DNA of 7,776 nt from Galactobacter sp. (GTDB lineage: Bacteria > Actinomycetota > Actinomycetes > Actinomycetales > Micrococcaceae): contig JALAHE010000143.1 in the NCBI GenBank assembly GCA_022712075.1, positions 1-7,776 on the forward strand, given 5' to 3'. Shown piece by piece: positions 7,722 through 7,776 of this stretch. The notes under the pieces were generated by a model, which was not told the origin of the DNA, did not search any database, and saw only the letters and a program-made list of their open reading frames with translations. How positions within the stretch are numbered: the stretch's first letter is position 1; each line of letters starts with the position of its first letter. Made by a program: the position numbers and the translations under genes.

Positions 7722-7742
7722 GCAGCCAAGGAAGGCCAGCTC

Positions 7743-7776
7743 ATGTCCTCGAAGCCAGTGGCCCCCGCGCCCCAGA
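7743..7776 (+). CDS. Start of a divergently transcribed gene, product unknown
   Basis: An ATG at 7743 is preceded by AAGGAAGG with a seven-base spacer and opens MSSKPVAPAPQ before the window ends. The eleven residues allow no family assignment; the Pro/Ala-rich start is uninformative. By position it is likely to serve the same pathway (for example a ureide or purine transporter, a regulator, or another purine-catabolic enzyme), but that is inference from context only. Confidence 0.55.
   Translation, partial: MSSKPVAPAPQ

Larger units (their letters stand above)
7354..7742. other. Divergent control region between hyi and the plus-strand gene
   Basis: No convincing gene is seen in these 389 bases; a plus-strand open frame at about 7417-7692 has no family-like sequence and no clear SD. 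The region is noticeably less GC-rich than its surroundings near 7380-7500. It contains the hyi promoter and several inverted or repeated boxes, listed separately. A weak plus-strand promoter candidate is TTGCCG (7668-7673)-N16-TAAGCC (7690-7695), which would give a leader of about 40 nt for the gene at 7743. Confidence 0.7.

Overview
The window is GC-rich (roughly 70% by eye), with strong G/C bias at third codon positions and actinobacterial-style promoters (TTGACG-N18-TAGGGT). Protein sequences and base composition suggest a high-GC actinobacterium, most likely Micrococcales (Arthrobacter/Kocuria/Micrococcus-like). That placement is inference from sequence style, not from a search.

Layout: 1-562 (minus, runs off the left edge) is the N-terminal part of a single-pass membrane-anchored protein that I do not recognise. 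563-1016 holds no gene; it contains that gene's probable promoter, a nested repeat and several hairpins, including terminator candidates for the operon that follows. From 7353 down to 1017, all on the minus strand, lies a five-gene catabolic operon in transcription order hyi (hydroxypyruvate isomerase), glxR (tartronate semialdehyde reductase), gcl (glyoxylate carboligase), glxK (glycerate kinase), allB (allantoinase). 7354-7742 is a divergent control region. At 7743 a plus-strand gene begins and leaves the window after 11 codons.

How the genes work together: AllB opens the hydantoin ring of allantoin to allantoate. Later steps, not encoded in this window, release glyoxylate. Gcl condenses two glyoxylates to tartronate semialdehyde plus CO2, Hyi interconverts tartronate semialdehyde and hydroxypyruvate, GlxR reduces tartronate semialdehyde to D-glycerate, and GlxK phosphorylates glycerate into lower glycolysis. 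The cluster therefore couples purine/ureide breakdown to central carbon metabolism. All five enzymes look intact, with their key residues present.

The enzymes belong to a known pathway and I see no new enzymatic system. The parts least explained by gene content are non-coding. The hyi-side promoter is bracketed by an inverted pair of 12-bp boxes and carries a Crp-like dyad in its spacer, part of which recurs in opposite orientation nearer the divergent gene. A second inverted pair (GGTATCCCA) lies further upstream. The 188-bp glxR-gcl gap is full of dyads, and the region after allB carries serial hairpins.
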